NCBI RefSeq assembly: GCF_016583785.1
Contig: NZ_NRRU01000019.1
Span: forward strand, 1-60,182
DNA: 60,182 bases
From: Rubrivivax gelatinosus
Lineage (GTDB): Bacteria > Pseudomonadota > Gammaproteobacteria > Burkholderiales > Burkholderiaceae_C
Reading direction: 5' to 3'
Position numbers and translations under genes: made by a program. Shown here in pieces: positions 47,685 to 56,311 of this stretch (positions within the stretch are counted from its first letter, which is position 1; every line of letters begins with the position of its first letter). The notes below the pieces were generated by a model that had not been told where the DNA came from, did no database searches, and saw only the letters and a list, made by a program, of their open reading frames with translations.

Positions 47685-48281
47685 TCAGGCCTTCTTGTCT
47701 TCGCCGATCAGCAGAACGGCGTCGGACAAGTACATGTGCGGCGGCACCTCGAGGTTGTCCGGCGCGGGCTTGTTCTTGAACACGCGGCCGGCCAGGTCGA
47801 AGGTCGAGCCGTGGCAGGGGCACAGGAAGCCGCCCGGCCAGTCGGAGGGCACGCTCGGGTTGCCGGCGTTCTTGGCGACGCCGCCGGGCGAGCAGCCCAG
47901 GTGCGTGCAGATGCCGATCACGACCAGGTACTCGGGCTTGATCGAGCGCCCGGTGTTCTTGGCGTATGCCGGGATCGGGTAGGCGGTGCGTTCGGAATTC
48001 GGGTCAGCGAGCTGACCGTCGAGCTTCTTCAGCTCCTCGACCTGCTCCGGCGTGCGGCGCAGAACCCACACCGGCTTGCCACGCCACTCGACGGTCATGC
48101 GCTCGCCCGGGGCGAGCTTGCTGATGTCGACTTCCACCGGCGCGCCAGCGGCGCGGGCCCGTTCGGAAGGCGAGAAGGTGCTCACGAACGGAACGGCGAC
48201 CGCCGCGCCACCGACGGCACCGGCGCCGCAGGTGATGGCGATCCAGGTGCGTCGTCCTTGGTCGACGGCTGCGTCACTCAT
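47685..48281 (-). CDS. petA: Rieske iron-sulfur subunit of the bc1 complex
   Basis: The protein has 198 residues from ATG 48281. The N-terminus QGRRTWIAITCGAGAVGG is a twin-arginine signal-anchor, so insertion by the Tat system encoded in this window is expected. The 2Fe-2S ligands are in CTHLGCSP and CPCHGSTFD. The bacterial-type insert between membrane helix and cluster domain is present (RTPEQVEELKKLDGQLADP). It transfers electrons from quinol at the Qo site to cytochrome c1. First gene of petABC. Confidence 0.97.
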   Translation of the reverse strand: MSDAAVDQGRRTWIAITCGAGAVGGAAVAVPFVSTFSPSERARAAGAPVEVDISKLAPGERMTVEWRGKPVWVLRRTPEQVEELKKLDGQLADPNSERTAYPIPAYAKNTGRSIKPEYLVVIGICTHLGCSPGGVAKNAGNPSVPSDWPGGFLCPCHGSTFDLAGRVFKNKPAPDNLEVPPHMYLSDAVLLIGEDKKA

Positions 48282-48475
48282 GGATGTCCTCGGGTTTGCT
48301 CGGGAGGGTGGATTCGGGTCAACCCGTGATTCTAGCCGACGCCAAAGGGGCATCCGCCGCCTACCGGCGTGGTTGACGCTTTCATGACCGCGGCCTACCG
48401 TCGCCGCAGCACCGTGCGGGCCTCGCCCGCCGTGTGCAGGACCACCATCGCAACGACCAGCAGGAGGGGGCTCGC

Positions 48476-48898
48476 ATGAGCTTCGTGACGGAATTCAAGG
48501 AGTTCGCGACCAAGGGCAACGTCGTCGACCTGGCGGTCGGCGTGATCATCGGCGGCGCCTTCGGCAAGATCGTCGAGTCGCTGGTCGGCGACGTCATCAT
48601 GCCGCTCGTCGGCAGGATCTTCGGCGGGCTGGACTTCAGCAACTACTTCATCCCGCTGGCCGGGCAGACGGCAACGACGCTGGCCGAAGCGAAGAAGGCC
48701 GGCGCCGTGTTCGCGTACGGCAGCTTCATCACCGTGTCGGTGAACTTCGTCATCCTCGCCTTCATCATCTTCCTGATGGTCAAGCAGATCAACCGGCTCA
48801 AGCGCAACGCCCCGCCGCCGCCGCCCGCGGCACCGGCACCGACGCCCGAGGACGTGCTGCTGCTGCGCGAGATCCGCGACGCGCTCGCGCGCAAGTAA
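48476..48898 (+). CDS. mscL: Large-conductance mechanosensitive channel MscL
   Basis: The protein has 140 residues from ATG 48476, with a strong AGGAGGGGG ribosome-binding site. The N-terminal helix and first membrane helix are [20 protein letters not shown]; the periplasmic loop has [13 protein letters not shown]; the second helix is [20 protein letters not shown]; the cytoplasmic tail contains a proline run ([12 protein letters not shown]) before ALARK. It opens under membrane tension to release solutes on osmotic downshock. It is divergent from petA across 194 bp. Confidence 0.96.
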   Translation: MSFVTEFKEFATKGNVVDLAVGVIIGGAFGKIVESLVGDVIMPLVGRIFGGLDFSNYFIPLAGQTATTLAEAKKAGAVFAYGSFITVSVNFVILAFIIFLMVKQINRLKRNAPPPPPAAPAPTPEDVLLLREIRDALARK

Positions 48899-48947
48899 AC
48901 ACGAGGGGGGCGGCGGCAGTTGCCGCATACTAGGTGTCGACGCCCGC

Positions 48948-51272
48948 ATGAGCCCCTCACCCGTACACCGCCTGCCTGCCGCACTCGAAGGCGCCGTCCA
49001 GCACGTCAAGCTGGCGGCGCGCCAGGCCACCGAACGCACGATCGAGAGCCTGGGCCTTGCCGCGCTGGCCTCGAACAACGCCTTCCAGCGCGACGGCCTG
49101 CTCGGCGCGCAGTTCGAGCTCAACCGCAAGTCCGCGGTGTTCGCGCTCGCGTTCAACGAAGCCTACGAGCGGCGCATGCTGCGCGAGGTCGCGCCGCGTT
49201 CTTCCGAAGACTCGACACAGAGCCCGGGCTGGGAATCGCTGCGCCTGGTCGAGGACCGCGAAGTCGAGATCGAGGTCGCTGCCGAACGTTTCGGCATGGA
49301 GACCGCGCACGCCTGCGAATGGGAGCTGCGCGAACTCGGCGCCTATGTCGGCGCGCTGCTGGGCAACACCCGCGGCGAACACGAACGCAACCCGCTGCGC
49401 CCCGAGCTCGTCGGCCTGGCGATGTTCCAGGCGATCGAGACCGTCTCCGAGCGCGCCGAGGTGCGCGCCGCGCTCGGCCGCGAGCTCGCGCGCACATTCG
49501 CCACCGTGCTGCGCACGACCTATACCGACATCGTCGCCGACCTGCGCCGCGCAGGCGCGCAGCCGGCCGGACTGACGGTGCGCCATGCCGAGTCGCGCAG
49601 CGGCGCGACGGGCCCGGGCTTCGCCACTTCCGAACGCGGCGCCGAGGCCGAACGGTCCGGCTGGAGCCCGGAGCCCGACAGCCGCTGGGGCAGCCGCCGC
49701 GGCGGCAGCAGCAGCTTCGGCCCTGCCACGCGTTCCGGCACCGGCCGCGGCACGCCGCTGGGCGAGGTCGACCCGGCGATGATGGCGTTGATGCGGCGCA
49801 TCGCCTACGCCGAAGGGTCGGCGATGGCCGGGGAAACCGCCGACGCCGGCCCCGCCAGCGCGCTGCCCAACCTGATCCACGCCCACCGCGACGAGCTGCG
49901 CCAGGCCGCCGCCGGGTCGCTGGACCTGATGGTGATCGACGTCATCGGCAGCCTGTTCGACCAGATCCTGTCGGACCCGAAAGTGCCGCCGCAGGTCGCG
50001 CGCCAGATCGGCCGACTGCAGCTGCCGGTGCTGCGCGCCGCGCTCGGCGACCCCAGCTTTTTCTCGTCGCGGCGCCATCCGGTGCGCCGCTTCGTCAACC
50101 GCATCGCGTCGCTGGGCACCGCGTTCGAGGACATCGGCGAGGACGGCGCGCAGCGTTTGCTCGCCAAGGTGCGCGAACTCGTCGACGAGGTCGTGCAGGG
50201 CGACTTCGACCAGCTCGAGATCTACCAAAGCAAGCTCGCTGCGCTCGAGGCCTTCGTCGCCGAGCAGGGCCGTGCCGAGGTGCGCGCCAACGGCGACGCC
50301 GCCGAGCTGCTGGCGGCCAAGGAAGACGAGCTGCGGCTGCGCCAGCTCTATGCCCAGCAGCTGCAGGGCGAGCTGAAGGACCTGGCGGCGCCGCAGTTCC
50401 TGCGCGACTTCATCAGCCAGATCTGGAGCCAGGTCGTCGTCGCCGCCAGCGAACGCGACGGGGCCGACGCCGAGTCGGTGCGCCAGCTGCGCCAGGTCGG
50501 GCGCGAGCTCTTCATGAGCGTGCAGGCCAAGACCTCGTCGGCGCAGCGCAAGAGCTTTCTCGCCGAGCTGCCGCGGCTGATGAAGGACCTGGGCGCAGGG
50601 CTGGACCTGATCCGCTGGCCCGAAGCCTCGCGGCGCGAGTTCTTCGGCCAGCTGCTGCCGGCGCACGCCGAGTCGCTGAAGGCGCAGCCGCTGCGCCCGC
50701 TGGACTTCAACCTGCTCGCACGCGAGGTCGACGGCGCGCTGCAGCGGCCGCTGCCCACGCGCGACGAGCTGCGCGCCGCGCCGGCCAACCTGCCGGTGCT
50801 CGACGAAGTCATCGCCGAGCCGCAGTTCAGCGCCGAGGAGGCCACCCGCATCGGCCTGGTCGACGAGACCCAGGTCGACTGGAACGGCCAGATCGACATC
50901 GTCGTCGGCGAAGACACGCCGCTGGCCGCGGCCGACACCACGATCGGCGGTCTGCCCGCGCCAGCCGAGCCGGTCGAGCCGAGCGAAGGCCGGGGCCTGG
51001 CCGAGCACGTGCAGGTCGGTTTCGCCTACCGCATGCACATCGGCGACGCCTGGCAGAAGGTGCGGCTGGTGCACGTCAGCCCCGGGCGCAGCTTCTTCGT
51101 CTTCCACCACGGCGCGCGCCACAAGGAGACGATCTCGCTGACCCAGCGCATGCTGGTTCGGCTGTGCGAGGCCGGGCGCCTGCGCGCCTTCGAGAACGCC
51201 TGGCTGCTGGAACGCGCCACGGCACGCGCGCGGCGCCAGCTGGCGTCGGTGCGCGGCGGCGCGAACGCCTGA
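48948..51272 (+). CDS. DUF1631 family protein
   Basis: 774 residues, 49 bp after mscL. No signal peptide or membrane helix is visible, so it is probably cytoplasmic. Family features include NAFQRDGLLGAQFELNRKSA, YERRMLREVAPRS, a low-complexity Gly/Ser/Arg linker (~225-270), and the C-terminal block VGFAYRMHIGDAWQKVRLVH followed by FFVFHHGARHKETISLTQRM. The end of DUF1631 proteins resembles the PilZ-like regions of some regulators, but no clear RxxxR motif is present here, so a c-di-GMP link is not supported. Function unknown. Confidence 0.85.
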   Translation: MSPSPVHRLPAALEGAVQHVKLAARQATERTIESLGLAALASNNAFQRDGLLGAQFELNRKSAVFALAFNEAYERRMLREVAPRSSEDSTQSPGWESLRLVEDREVEIEVAAERFGMETAHACEWELRELGAYVGALLGNTRGEHERNPLRPELVGLAMFQAIETVSERAEVRAALGRELARTFATVLRTTYTDIVADLRRAGAQPAGLTVRHAESRSGATGPGFATSERGAEAERSGWSPEPDSRWGSRRGGSSSFGPATRSGTGRGTPLGEVDPAMMALMRRIAYAEGSAMAGETADAGPASALPNLIHAHRDELRQAAAGSLDLMVIDVIGSLFDQILSDPKVPPQVARQIGRLQLPVLRAALGDPSFFSSRRHPVRRFVNRIASLGTAFEDIGEDGAQRLLAKVRELVDEVVQGDFDQLEIYQSKLAALEAFVAEQGRAEVRANGDAAELLAAKEDELRLRQLYAQQLQGELKDLAAPQFLRDFISQIWSQVVVAASERDGADAESVRQLRQVGRELFMSVQAKTSSAQRKSFLAELPRLMKDLGAGLDLIRWPEASRREFFGQLLPAHAESLKAQPLRPLDFNLLAREVDGALQRPLPTRDELRAAPANLPVLDEVIAEPQFSAEEATRIGLVDETQVDWNGQIDIVVGEDTPLAAADTTIGGLPAPAEPVEPSEGRGLAEHVQVGFAYRMHIGDAWQKVRLVHVSPGRSFFVFHHGARHKETISLTQRMLVRLCEAGRLRAFENAWLLERATARARRQLASVRGGANA

Positions 51273-51352
51273 TCGGGCTCAGCCATCGCGCGTGAAGTCG
51301 CGCGCAGGCCTGAGTCCGGCGCGCAAGGCCTTCCGGCCTCGCACGTCCGGCC

Positions 51353-52342
51353 TCAGCCCCGTGCCGCGACCGCGGCGCGCGCCCAGCGGATCGCCGCCAC
51401 CAGACTGGACGGATCGGCGACGCCCTGCCCGGCGATGTCGAACGCGGTGCCGTGGTCGGGGCTGGTGCGAACGAACGGCAGGCCCAGCGTCACGTTGACG
51501 CCCTGCTCGACGCCCAGGTACTTCACCGGGATCAGGCCGTGGTCGTGCGTCATCGCGACGACGATGTCGAAGGCGCCGCGGCGTGCGCGCATGAAGACGG
51601 TGTCGGGCGGGAACGGGCCGGCGACGTCCAGGCCCTCGGCACGCGCCGCCTCGATGGCCGGGGCGATGATCTCGATCTCCTCGCGGCCGAAGAGCCCGCC
51701 TTCGCCGGCGTGCGGGTTCAGCCCCGCGACCGCGATGCGCGGCCGCGCCTGGCCCCAGGCGGCCGCGGCGGCGTGGGCGATGCGCAGCGTCGCCAGCACG
51801 CGCTCGAAGCTGACGAGTTCGATCGCCTCGCGCAGCGCGACGTGGATCGTCACCAGCACGACACGCAGCTCCTCGTTGGCCAGCATCATGCGGACCGGCG
51901 GCGGCTCGCCGGCGTCGGCCGCCAGCGCCTGCAGCATCTCGGTGTGGCCCGGGAAAGGCACGCCCGCGGCCGCCAGCGCTTCCTTGTGGATCGGCGCGGT
52001 GACGATGGCGGCGGCCTCGCCGGCGCGCAGCACGCGCACCGCGTGCTCGATGCAGGCGGCGGCGGCTGCACCGGCACGCGCGTCGACGCGGCCCCAGGGC
52101 AGCTCGGCCAGGCCCGGCGGCAGGCCCGGCGGCACGATCACCGGCAGGCAGCCCGGCGGCACCGCCGCCAGGTCGGCCGGACCCTCGATCACCGCCAGCA
52201 TGCCGGCGCCGGCGCGGCGCAGCACCGCCGGGTCGGCGACGGCGATGCAGGCTTCGGCCTGGCCGCGCCGGAACGCCGCGGCGACGATCTCCGGGCCGAC
52301 GCCGGCCGGGTCGCCCATCGTCACGAGCAGCGGCAGCTTCAT
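51353..52342 (-). CDS. pdxA: 4-hydroxythreonine-4-phosphate dehydrogenase PdxA
   Basis: The protein has 329 residues from ATG 52342, overlapping the upstream nif3-family stop by ATGA. The start PLLVTMGDPAGVGPEIVAAA, then VTAPIHKEALAAAGVPFPGH with TEML, and VAGLNPHAGEGGLFGREEIE are PdxA signatures; DHGLIPVKYLGVEQGVNVTL and RTSPDHGTAFDIAGQG carry the zinc-binding histidines. It acts in the DXP-dependent pyridoxal phosphate pathway in the cytoplasm. PdxA homologues also serve in sugar-acid catabolism, but no such genes are near. Confidence 0.92.
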   Translation of the reverse strand: MKLPLLVTMGDPAGVGPEIVAAAFRRGQAEACIAVADPAVLRRAGAGMLAVIEGPADLAAVPPGCLPVIVPPGLPPGLAELPWGRVDARAGAAAAACIEHAVRVLRAGEAAAIVTAPIHKEALAAAGVPFPGHTEMLQALAADAGEPPPVRMMLANEELRVVLVTIHVALREAIELVSFERVLATLRIAHAAAAAWGQARPRIAVAGLNPHAGEGGLFGREEIEIIAPAIEAARAEGLDVAGPFPPDTVFMRARRGAFDIVVAMTHDHGLIPVKYLGVEQGVNVTLGLPFVRTSPDHGTAFDIAGQGVADPSSLVAAIRWARAAVAARG

Positions 52343-53088
52343 ACCGGGTTGTCGATCTCGATGAAGCGGTGCTCCAGCCCGAACTGCGCCGCCAGCGCGG
52401 CGGCGGCGGCCGGCGCGCCGTAACGTTCGGTGGCGTGGTGGCCGCAGGCGAGGAAGGCGACGCCGGTCTCGCGGGCGACGTGCGCCTGCGCCTCCGAGAC
52501 TTCGCCCGTCAGGAAGGCGTCGGCGCCGGCGGCGATCGCGGCCTCGAAGTAGCCCTGGCCACCGCCGGTGCACCAGGCTATGCGCGCCAGCGGCCGGCCG
52601 TCGCCCGGCAGCACGAGCGGCCGGCGCCCCAGCGCCAGTTCGACTCGTGCAGCAAGCGCCGCGGCGTCGGCGATGCCGGCGGCGGCGCCGATGAAGCCGA
52701 TGTCCTGCTCGCCGAAACGTGCGTCGGCGGCCAGCCCCAGGCGAAGCGCGAGCTGGGCGTTGTTGCCGAGCTCGGGGTGCGCGTCCAGCGGCAGGTGGTA
52801 GGCGACGAGGTTCAGGTCATGCCTCATCAGCCGGCGCACGCGCTCGCCCAGCCAGCCGGTCAGGCGCCCGTCCTGGTTGCGCCAGAACAGGCCGTGGTGC
52901 ACGAACAGCAGGTCGGCGCCGTCGGCGACTGCCGCGTCGATCAAGGCCAGGCTGGCGGTCACGCCGGAGACGACGCGCCGCACCTGGGCGCGACCCTCGA
53001 CCTGCAGACCGTTCGGCCCATAATCCCGGAACGCCTCGGGCTTCAGCAGCCGCTTCAGAAAGGCGTCGATCTCTCTCAGCTCGGCCAT
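52339..53088 (-). CDS. Nif3-like dinuclear metal-center protein
   Basis: 249 residues. Metal-binding features are LLFVHHGLFW (His-His), VAYHLPLDAHPELGNNAQLA and, at the end, AFLACGHHATERYGAPAAAA. The family forms toroidal hexamers with two metals per subunit; Escherichia coli YbgI is a member. Function is not firmly known, with GTP cyclohydrolase and phosphodiesterase-like activities proposed. Its start is only 23 bp from the divergent S1C protease start, and it is coupled to pdxA downstream. Confidence 0.92.
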   Translation of the reverse strand: MAELREIDAFLKRLLKPEAFRDYGPNGLQVEGRAQVRRVVSGVTASLALIDAAVADGADLLFVHHGLFWRNQDGRLTGWLGERVRRLMRHDLNLVAYHLPLDAHPELGNNAQLALRLGLAADARFGEQDIGFIGAAAGIADAAALAARVELALGRRPLVLPGDGRPLARIAWCTGGGQGYFEAAIAAGADAFLTGEVSEAQAHVARETGVAFLACGHHATERYGAPAAAAALAAQFGLEHRFIEIDNPV

Positions 53089-53111
53089 AGGCGCCGCACT
53101 CCTTCCAGTCC

Positions 53112-54278
53112 ATGTCCTTGCGCAGAACCTGGCTCGTATTCTCGCAGGCGGTCACCGTCGCGCTGGGCGTCCTGTTCGTCGTCGTCACGCTCAAGCCCGA
53201 GTGGATGCCGCGCCCCGGCACCGGGCTGCCGGGCCCGACCATCCTGCAGGCGGCGGCACCCGCGGCCTCGGGTGCCGCCGCGGTTCATGCCACCGGCTAC
53301 AGCGCCGCGGCGCGGCGCGCGACGCCGGCCGTCGTCAGCATCGTCGCCACCAAGATGGCGCGGCGCAACCCGCATGCCGACGACCCGCGGCTGCGCTTCT
53401 TCTTCGGCGAGGACGGCGCGCGCCAGCAGGCGCAGACGGGGCTGGGCTCGGGCGTGATCGTCTCGCCCGAGGGCTACCTGCTGACGAACAACCACGTCAT
53501 CGAGGGCGCCGACGAGATCGAGGTCCAGCTCGCCGACGGCCGTCAGGCGCGTGCACGCGTGATCGGCGCCGACCCCGAGACCGATCTCGCGGTGCTCAAG
53601 GTCGACCTCGACCGGCTGCCGATCGTCGCCTTCGGCGACGCGCCCTCGCTGCAGGTCGGCGACGTCGTGCTCGCGATCGGCAACCCGTTCAACGTCGGCC
53701 AGACCGTGACCGCCGGCATCGTCAGTGCGCTCGGCCGTAACCAGCTCGGGCTGTCGACCTTCGAGAACTTCATCCAGACCGACGCCGCGATCAACCCCGG
53801 CAACTCGGGCGGCGCGCTCGTCGACAGCGCCGGCAACCTGGTCGGCATCAACACCGCGATCTTCTCGCGCAGCGGCGGCAGCCTGGGCATCGGCTTCGCC
53901 ATTCCCGTGGACATCGCGCGCCAGGTGATGGAGTCGATCGTGCGCGAGGGCCGCGTCACACGCGGCTGGATCGGCGTCGAGCCGCGCGACCTGACGCCCG
54001 AGATCGCGCAGAGCATCGGCCTGCCGCTGTCCAGCGGCGTGCTGATCACAGGCGTGCTGCAGGACGGCCCGGCCAGCCGCGGCGGGCTCAAGCCCGGCGA
54101 CGTCGTCGTGCGCATCGGCGGCGAGGCGGTCGGCAACACCACCGAGCTGATGTCGGCCGTCGCCGCGCTGAAGCCGCGCTCCGAGGCCGTGATCGGCGTG
54201 CAGCGTGGCGAACGCACGCTGGACGTCAAGCTGACGATAGGCGAACGCCCGGCGGCGCTGCGGCGCACGCCGCGCTGA
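53112..54278 (+). CDS. S1C trypsin-like periplasmic serine protease with one PDZ domain (DegS/AlgW-like)
   Basis: 388 residues. The N-terminal membrane anchor WLVFSQAVTVALGVLFVVVT is followed by a linker and the protease domain. The triad is His128 (TNNHVIEGADEIEV), Asp158 (PETDLAVLKVDL) and Ser232 (INPGNSGGALVDSAGN). A single PDZ domain covers about 285-375 (GVLQDGPASRGGLKPGDVVV). The anchored, one-PDZ layout matches DegS/AlgW, which start envelope-stress signalling by cutting anti-sigma factors; the substrate here is unknown. It sits between the nif3-family gene and tatC, a Burkholderiales arrangement. Confidence 0.93.
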   Translation: MSLRRTWLVFSQAVTVALGVLFVVVTLKPEWMPRPGTGLPGPTILQAAAPAASGAAAVHATGYSAAARRATPAVVSIVATKMARRNPHADDPRLRFFFGEDGARQQAQTGLGSGVIVSPEGYLLTNNHVIEGADEIEVQLADGRQARARVIGADPETDLAVLKVDLDRLPIVAFGDAPSLQVGDVVLAIGNPFNVGQTVTAGIVSALGRNQLGLSTFENFIQTDAAINPGNSGGALVDSAGNLVGINTAIFSRSGGSLGIGFAIPVDIARQVMESIVREGRVTRGWIGVEPRDLTPEIAQSIGLPLSSGVLITGVLQDGPASRGGLKPGDVVVRIGGEAVGNTTELMSAVAALKPRSEAVIGVQRGERTLDVKLTIGERPAALRRTPR

Positions 54279-54293
54279 GCGCCGGGCGCGTCT

Positions 54294-55094
54294 TCAGCCG
54301 GTCTTCTTGCCGTCCGCGGCCTCGGCGTCTTCGGGCGCCTGGGTGTGCTTGATGAACACCTGCGCGGCGATGATGCCCAGCTCGTAGAGCACGATCATCG
54401 GGATCGCCAGCGCGAGCTGCGAGATCACGTCCGGCGGCGTCACGACGGCGGCAACGATGAAGGCGCCGACGACGAAATAACCGCGCGCCTTGCGCAGCTG
54501 CGCGATCGAGACGATGCCGATGCGCGCCAGCACCACCACGGCCACCGGCACCTCGAAGGCGACGCCGAAGACGAGGAACAGCGTCAGCACGAAGCCGAAG
54601 TACTCCTCGATGTCAGGCGCCGCGGTGATGGTCGCCGGGGCGAAGGCCTGGATGAACTTGGACATCCCCGGGATCACGAGGAAGTAGCAGAACGCGACGC
54701 CGACGACGAACAGCAAGGTGCTGCTGACGACCAGCGGCAGCACCAGCTTCTTCTCGTGCGAATACAGCCCCGGCGCGACGAAGGCCCAGACCTGGTAGAG
54801 CACGACGGGCAGCGCCACCATCAGCGCCGCCATCAGCGTGATCTTCAGCGGCACCAGGATAGGCGAGATGACGTTGGTCGCGATCAGCGTCGCGCCCTTG
54901 GGCAGGTGCGCCACCAGCGGCGCGGCCAGCAGGTCGTACATCGCCGACGGGCCGGGCCAGAACATCAGCACCGCGAACGCGATGCCGATCGCGACGAAGG
55001 CCCGGATCAGGCGGTCGCGCAGCTCGACGAGATGGGAGACGAACGGGGCTTCGGTGCCGGCGAGTTCGTCGTCCTTCGGGTCCTGAGCGCTCAT
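54294..55094 (-). CDS. tatC: Twin-arginine translocase subunit TatC
   Basis: 266 residues; start ATG 55094 ([13 protein letters not shown]). Family features are FVSHLVELRDRLIRAFVAIG, YQVWAFVAPGLYSHEKKLVL (with conserved F-x-x-P-G-L-x-x-x-E), FGFVLTLFLVFGVAFEVPVA and VTPPDVISQLALAIPMIVLY. Six membrane helices are visible. TatC binds twin-arginine signals; likely clients in this window are PetA and perhaps the GH5 enzyme. Its start overlaps the stop of a 24-codon ORF that lies in the repeat between tatB and tatC. Confidence 0.97.
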   Translation of the reverse strand: MSAQDPKDDELAGTEAPFVSHLVELRDRLIRAFVAIGIAFAVLMFWPGPSAMYDLLAAPLVAHLPKGATLIATNVISPILVPLKITLMAALMVALPVVLYQVWAFVAPGLYSHEKKLVLPLVVSSTLLFVVGVAFCYFLVIPGMSKFIQAFAPATITAAPDIEEYFGFVLTLFLVFGVAFEVPVAVVVLARIGIVSIAQLRKARGYFVVGAFIVAAVVTPPDVISQLALAIPMIVLYELGIIAAQVFIKHTQAPEDAEAADGKKTG

Positions 55095-55165
55095 TGGGGC
55101 ACCCTTTGGCCTGCGGCCGGTCCCGCCAGGCGGGAATGAGCCCCGGACAAGTCCTGAGCGCTCAT
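55091..55165 (-). CDS. 24-residue mini-ORF inside the tatB-tatC junction repeat
   Basis: ATG 55165 overlaps the tatB stop (ATGA). The frame runs 24 codons ([19 protein letters not shown], then QRVPQ) and stops with a TGA that overlaps the tatC ATG. Ribosomes leaving tatB could therefore pass through it to tatC. Its first five residues (MSAQD) equal those of TatC. It is almost wholly made of the repeat element. Whether the peptide matters, or only the coupling, is unknown. Confidence 0.4.
   Translation of the reverse strand: MSAQDLSGAHSRLAGPAAGQRVPQ
55095..55165 (-). repeat. Junction repeat element, copy 2 (tatB to tatC)
   Basis: 71 bp, same orientation and same kind of site as copy 1 at 12034-12105. 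It starts ATGAGCGCTCAGGACTTG, has the TCCCGCC/GGCGGGA hairpin and the GGAC/GTCC hairpin, and ends AAAGGGTGCCCCA directly before the tatC ATG. Compared with copy 1 it has one mismatch in the first 52 bases, one missing base after CCGGCCG and a few changes near the 3' end. The first 15 bases are repeated as codons 1-5 of tatC. Confidence 0.9.
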
Positions 55166-55656
55166 CGCCGCGGCCCGCTGCCGGGCGGACGGAAGCGTGC
55201 GACGCGCGCCGCGCCCGATTGCGCACGCGTGCGCACGCCGTGGCGCTGCTTGTACCAGGCCGGTGTCGCGCCACGCTTCAGGCGCCAGTTCTTCTTCGGG
55301 TGGCGGTATTCGGGCGTCGGGGTCGGCAATGCCTCGCCCGCGGCGGCGGCGCCGCCCGACCAGGCGTCAGCGCTGCCGCGCCACTCGGACTCGAGCGCGC
55401 TGCTGGTGGCGTGCACCTCGCGCTGCACCGCCTGGCCGGCGTCGCGCGCCGCGTCCTCGAACTGGGTCTTCATCTTCTTGAGCTCGTCGAGCTCGATCGA
55501 GCGGTTGACTTCGGCCTTGACGTCGGCGACGTAGCGCTGCGCCTTGCCGAACAGGTGGCCCAGCGTGCGCGCCACCTTGGGCAGCTTCTCGGGCCCGATG
55601 ACGATCAGCGCGACCGCGCCGATCAGCGCGATCTTGTCGAAACCGAAGTCGAGCAC
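55162..55656 (-). CDS. tatB: Twin-arginine translocase subunit TatB
   Basis: 164 residues. The N-terminal helix [20 protein letters not shown] with the G-P-E hinge ([19 protein letters not shown]) and an amphipathic helix ([20 protein letters not shown]) define the family. The C-terminal half is a low-complexity tail ending in Arg-rich [11 protein letters not shown]. TatB forms the receptor complex with TatC. It starts 4 bp after tatA ends. Its stop overlaps the ATG of the junction repeat. Confidence 0.95.
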   Translation of the reverse strand: MLDFGFDKIALIGAVALIVIGPEKLPKVARTLGHLFGKAQRYVADVKAEVNRSIELDELKKMKTQFEDAARDAGQAVQREVHATSSALESEWRGSADAWSGGAAAAGEALPTPTPEYRHPKKNWRLKRGATPAWYKQRHGVRTRAQSGAARVARFRPPGSGPRR

Positions 55657-55660
55657 GGAC

Positions 55661-55897
55661 TCAGTGCTTGGTCTTGGCGTCGACGTCGACGGTGGTGGCG
55701 TCGTTGCGCTGCGCCGTCACCTGTTGCGGCGGCACCGGCGGCGTGTCTTCGGCTTCGTTGGCGCCCTTGACGCCGTCCTTGAAGCCCTTGACGGCGCCAC
55801 CGAGGTCGGCGCCGATGTTCTTCAGCTTCTTCGTGCCGAAGATCAACACCACGACCAGCAGCACGATGAGCCAGTGCCAGATGCTGAAGGAACCCAT
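55661..55897 (-). CDS. tatA: Twin-arginine translocase subunit TatA
   Basis: 78 residues. [20 protein letters not shown] is the membrane helix, and [20 protein letters not shown] is the F-G hinge and amphipathic helix. The tail is short and charged. TatA oligomers form the passage for folded proteins. First of the tatA-tatB-tatC unit; a 66-bp gap separates it from hinT upstream, with a TAAAGATCATGG-type start region. Confidence 0.95.
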   Translation of the reverse strand: MGSFSIWHWLIVLLVVVLIFGTKKLKNIGADLGGAVKGFKDGVKGANEAEDTPPVPPQQVTAQRNDATTVDVDAKTKH

Positions 55898-55963
55898 GAT
55901 CTTTACTCCTTGGAGAATCGGGAATTCTATGGCGGGCGCCTGATGCGCCCGGAAAGCTCAGGC

Positions 55964-56311
55964 TCAGCCCCTGGCCCAGGGTCGGGGACCGCCGAAGACG
56001 TGCATGTGCAGGTGATAGACCTCCTGCCCGCCGTCGGGCCCGTTGTTGACGACGACCCGGAAGCCGTTGGTCACGCCCAGGTCGCGCATCAGCTTGGGCG
56101 CCAGCGCCAGCATGCGGCCCAGCAGCGCCTGGTGTTCGGGGCCGGTGTCGGCCAGCGTCGCGACATGCTCCTTCGGGATCACCAGCACGTGCACCGGCGC
56201 CCAGGGGTTGATGTCGTGGAAGACGACGAGTTCGTCGTCCTCGTAGGCCTTCTTCGCCGGGATCTGGCCGGCGATGATCTTGCAGAAGATGCAGTTCGGA
56301 TCGTGTTTCAT
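55964..56311 (-). CDS. hinT: Histidine triad (HIT) nucleotide-binding protein
   Basis: The protein has 115 residues from ATG 56311, overlapping the upstream stop by ATGA. The zinc-type start CIFCKIIAGQIPAKKAYEDD, VFHDINPWAPVHVLVIPKEH and the triad GQEVYHLHMHVFGG identify the HinT class. HinT hydrolyses adenosine phosphoramidates and acyl-adenylates. It lies between a small membrane-protein gene and tatA, as commonly seen after hisI-hisE in betaproteobacteria. Confidence 0.96.
   Translation of the reverse strand: MKHDPNCIFCKIIAGQIPAKKAYEDDELVVFHDINPWAPVHVLVIPKEHVATLADTGPEHQALLGRMLALAPKLMRDLGVTNGFRVVVNNGPDGGQEVYHLHMHVFGGPRPWARG

Noticed and set aside
48948..51272. PilZ-type c-di-GMP binding in the DUF1631 protein
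   Set aside because: The C-terminal segment looks PilZ-like in outline, but I could not find the RxxxR and D/NxSxxG motifs needed for c-di-GMP binding.
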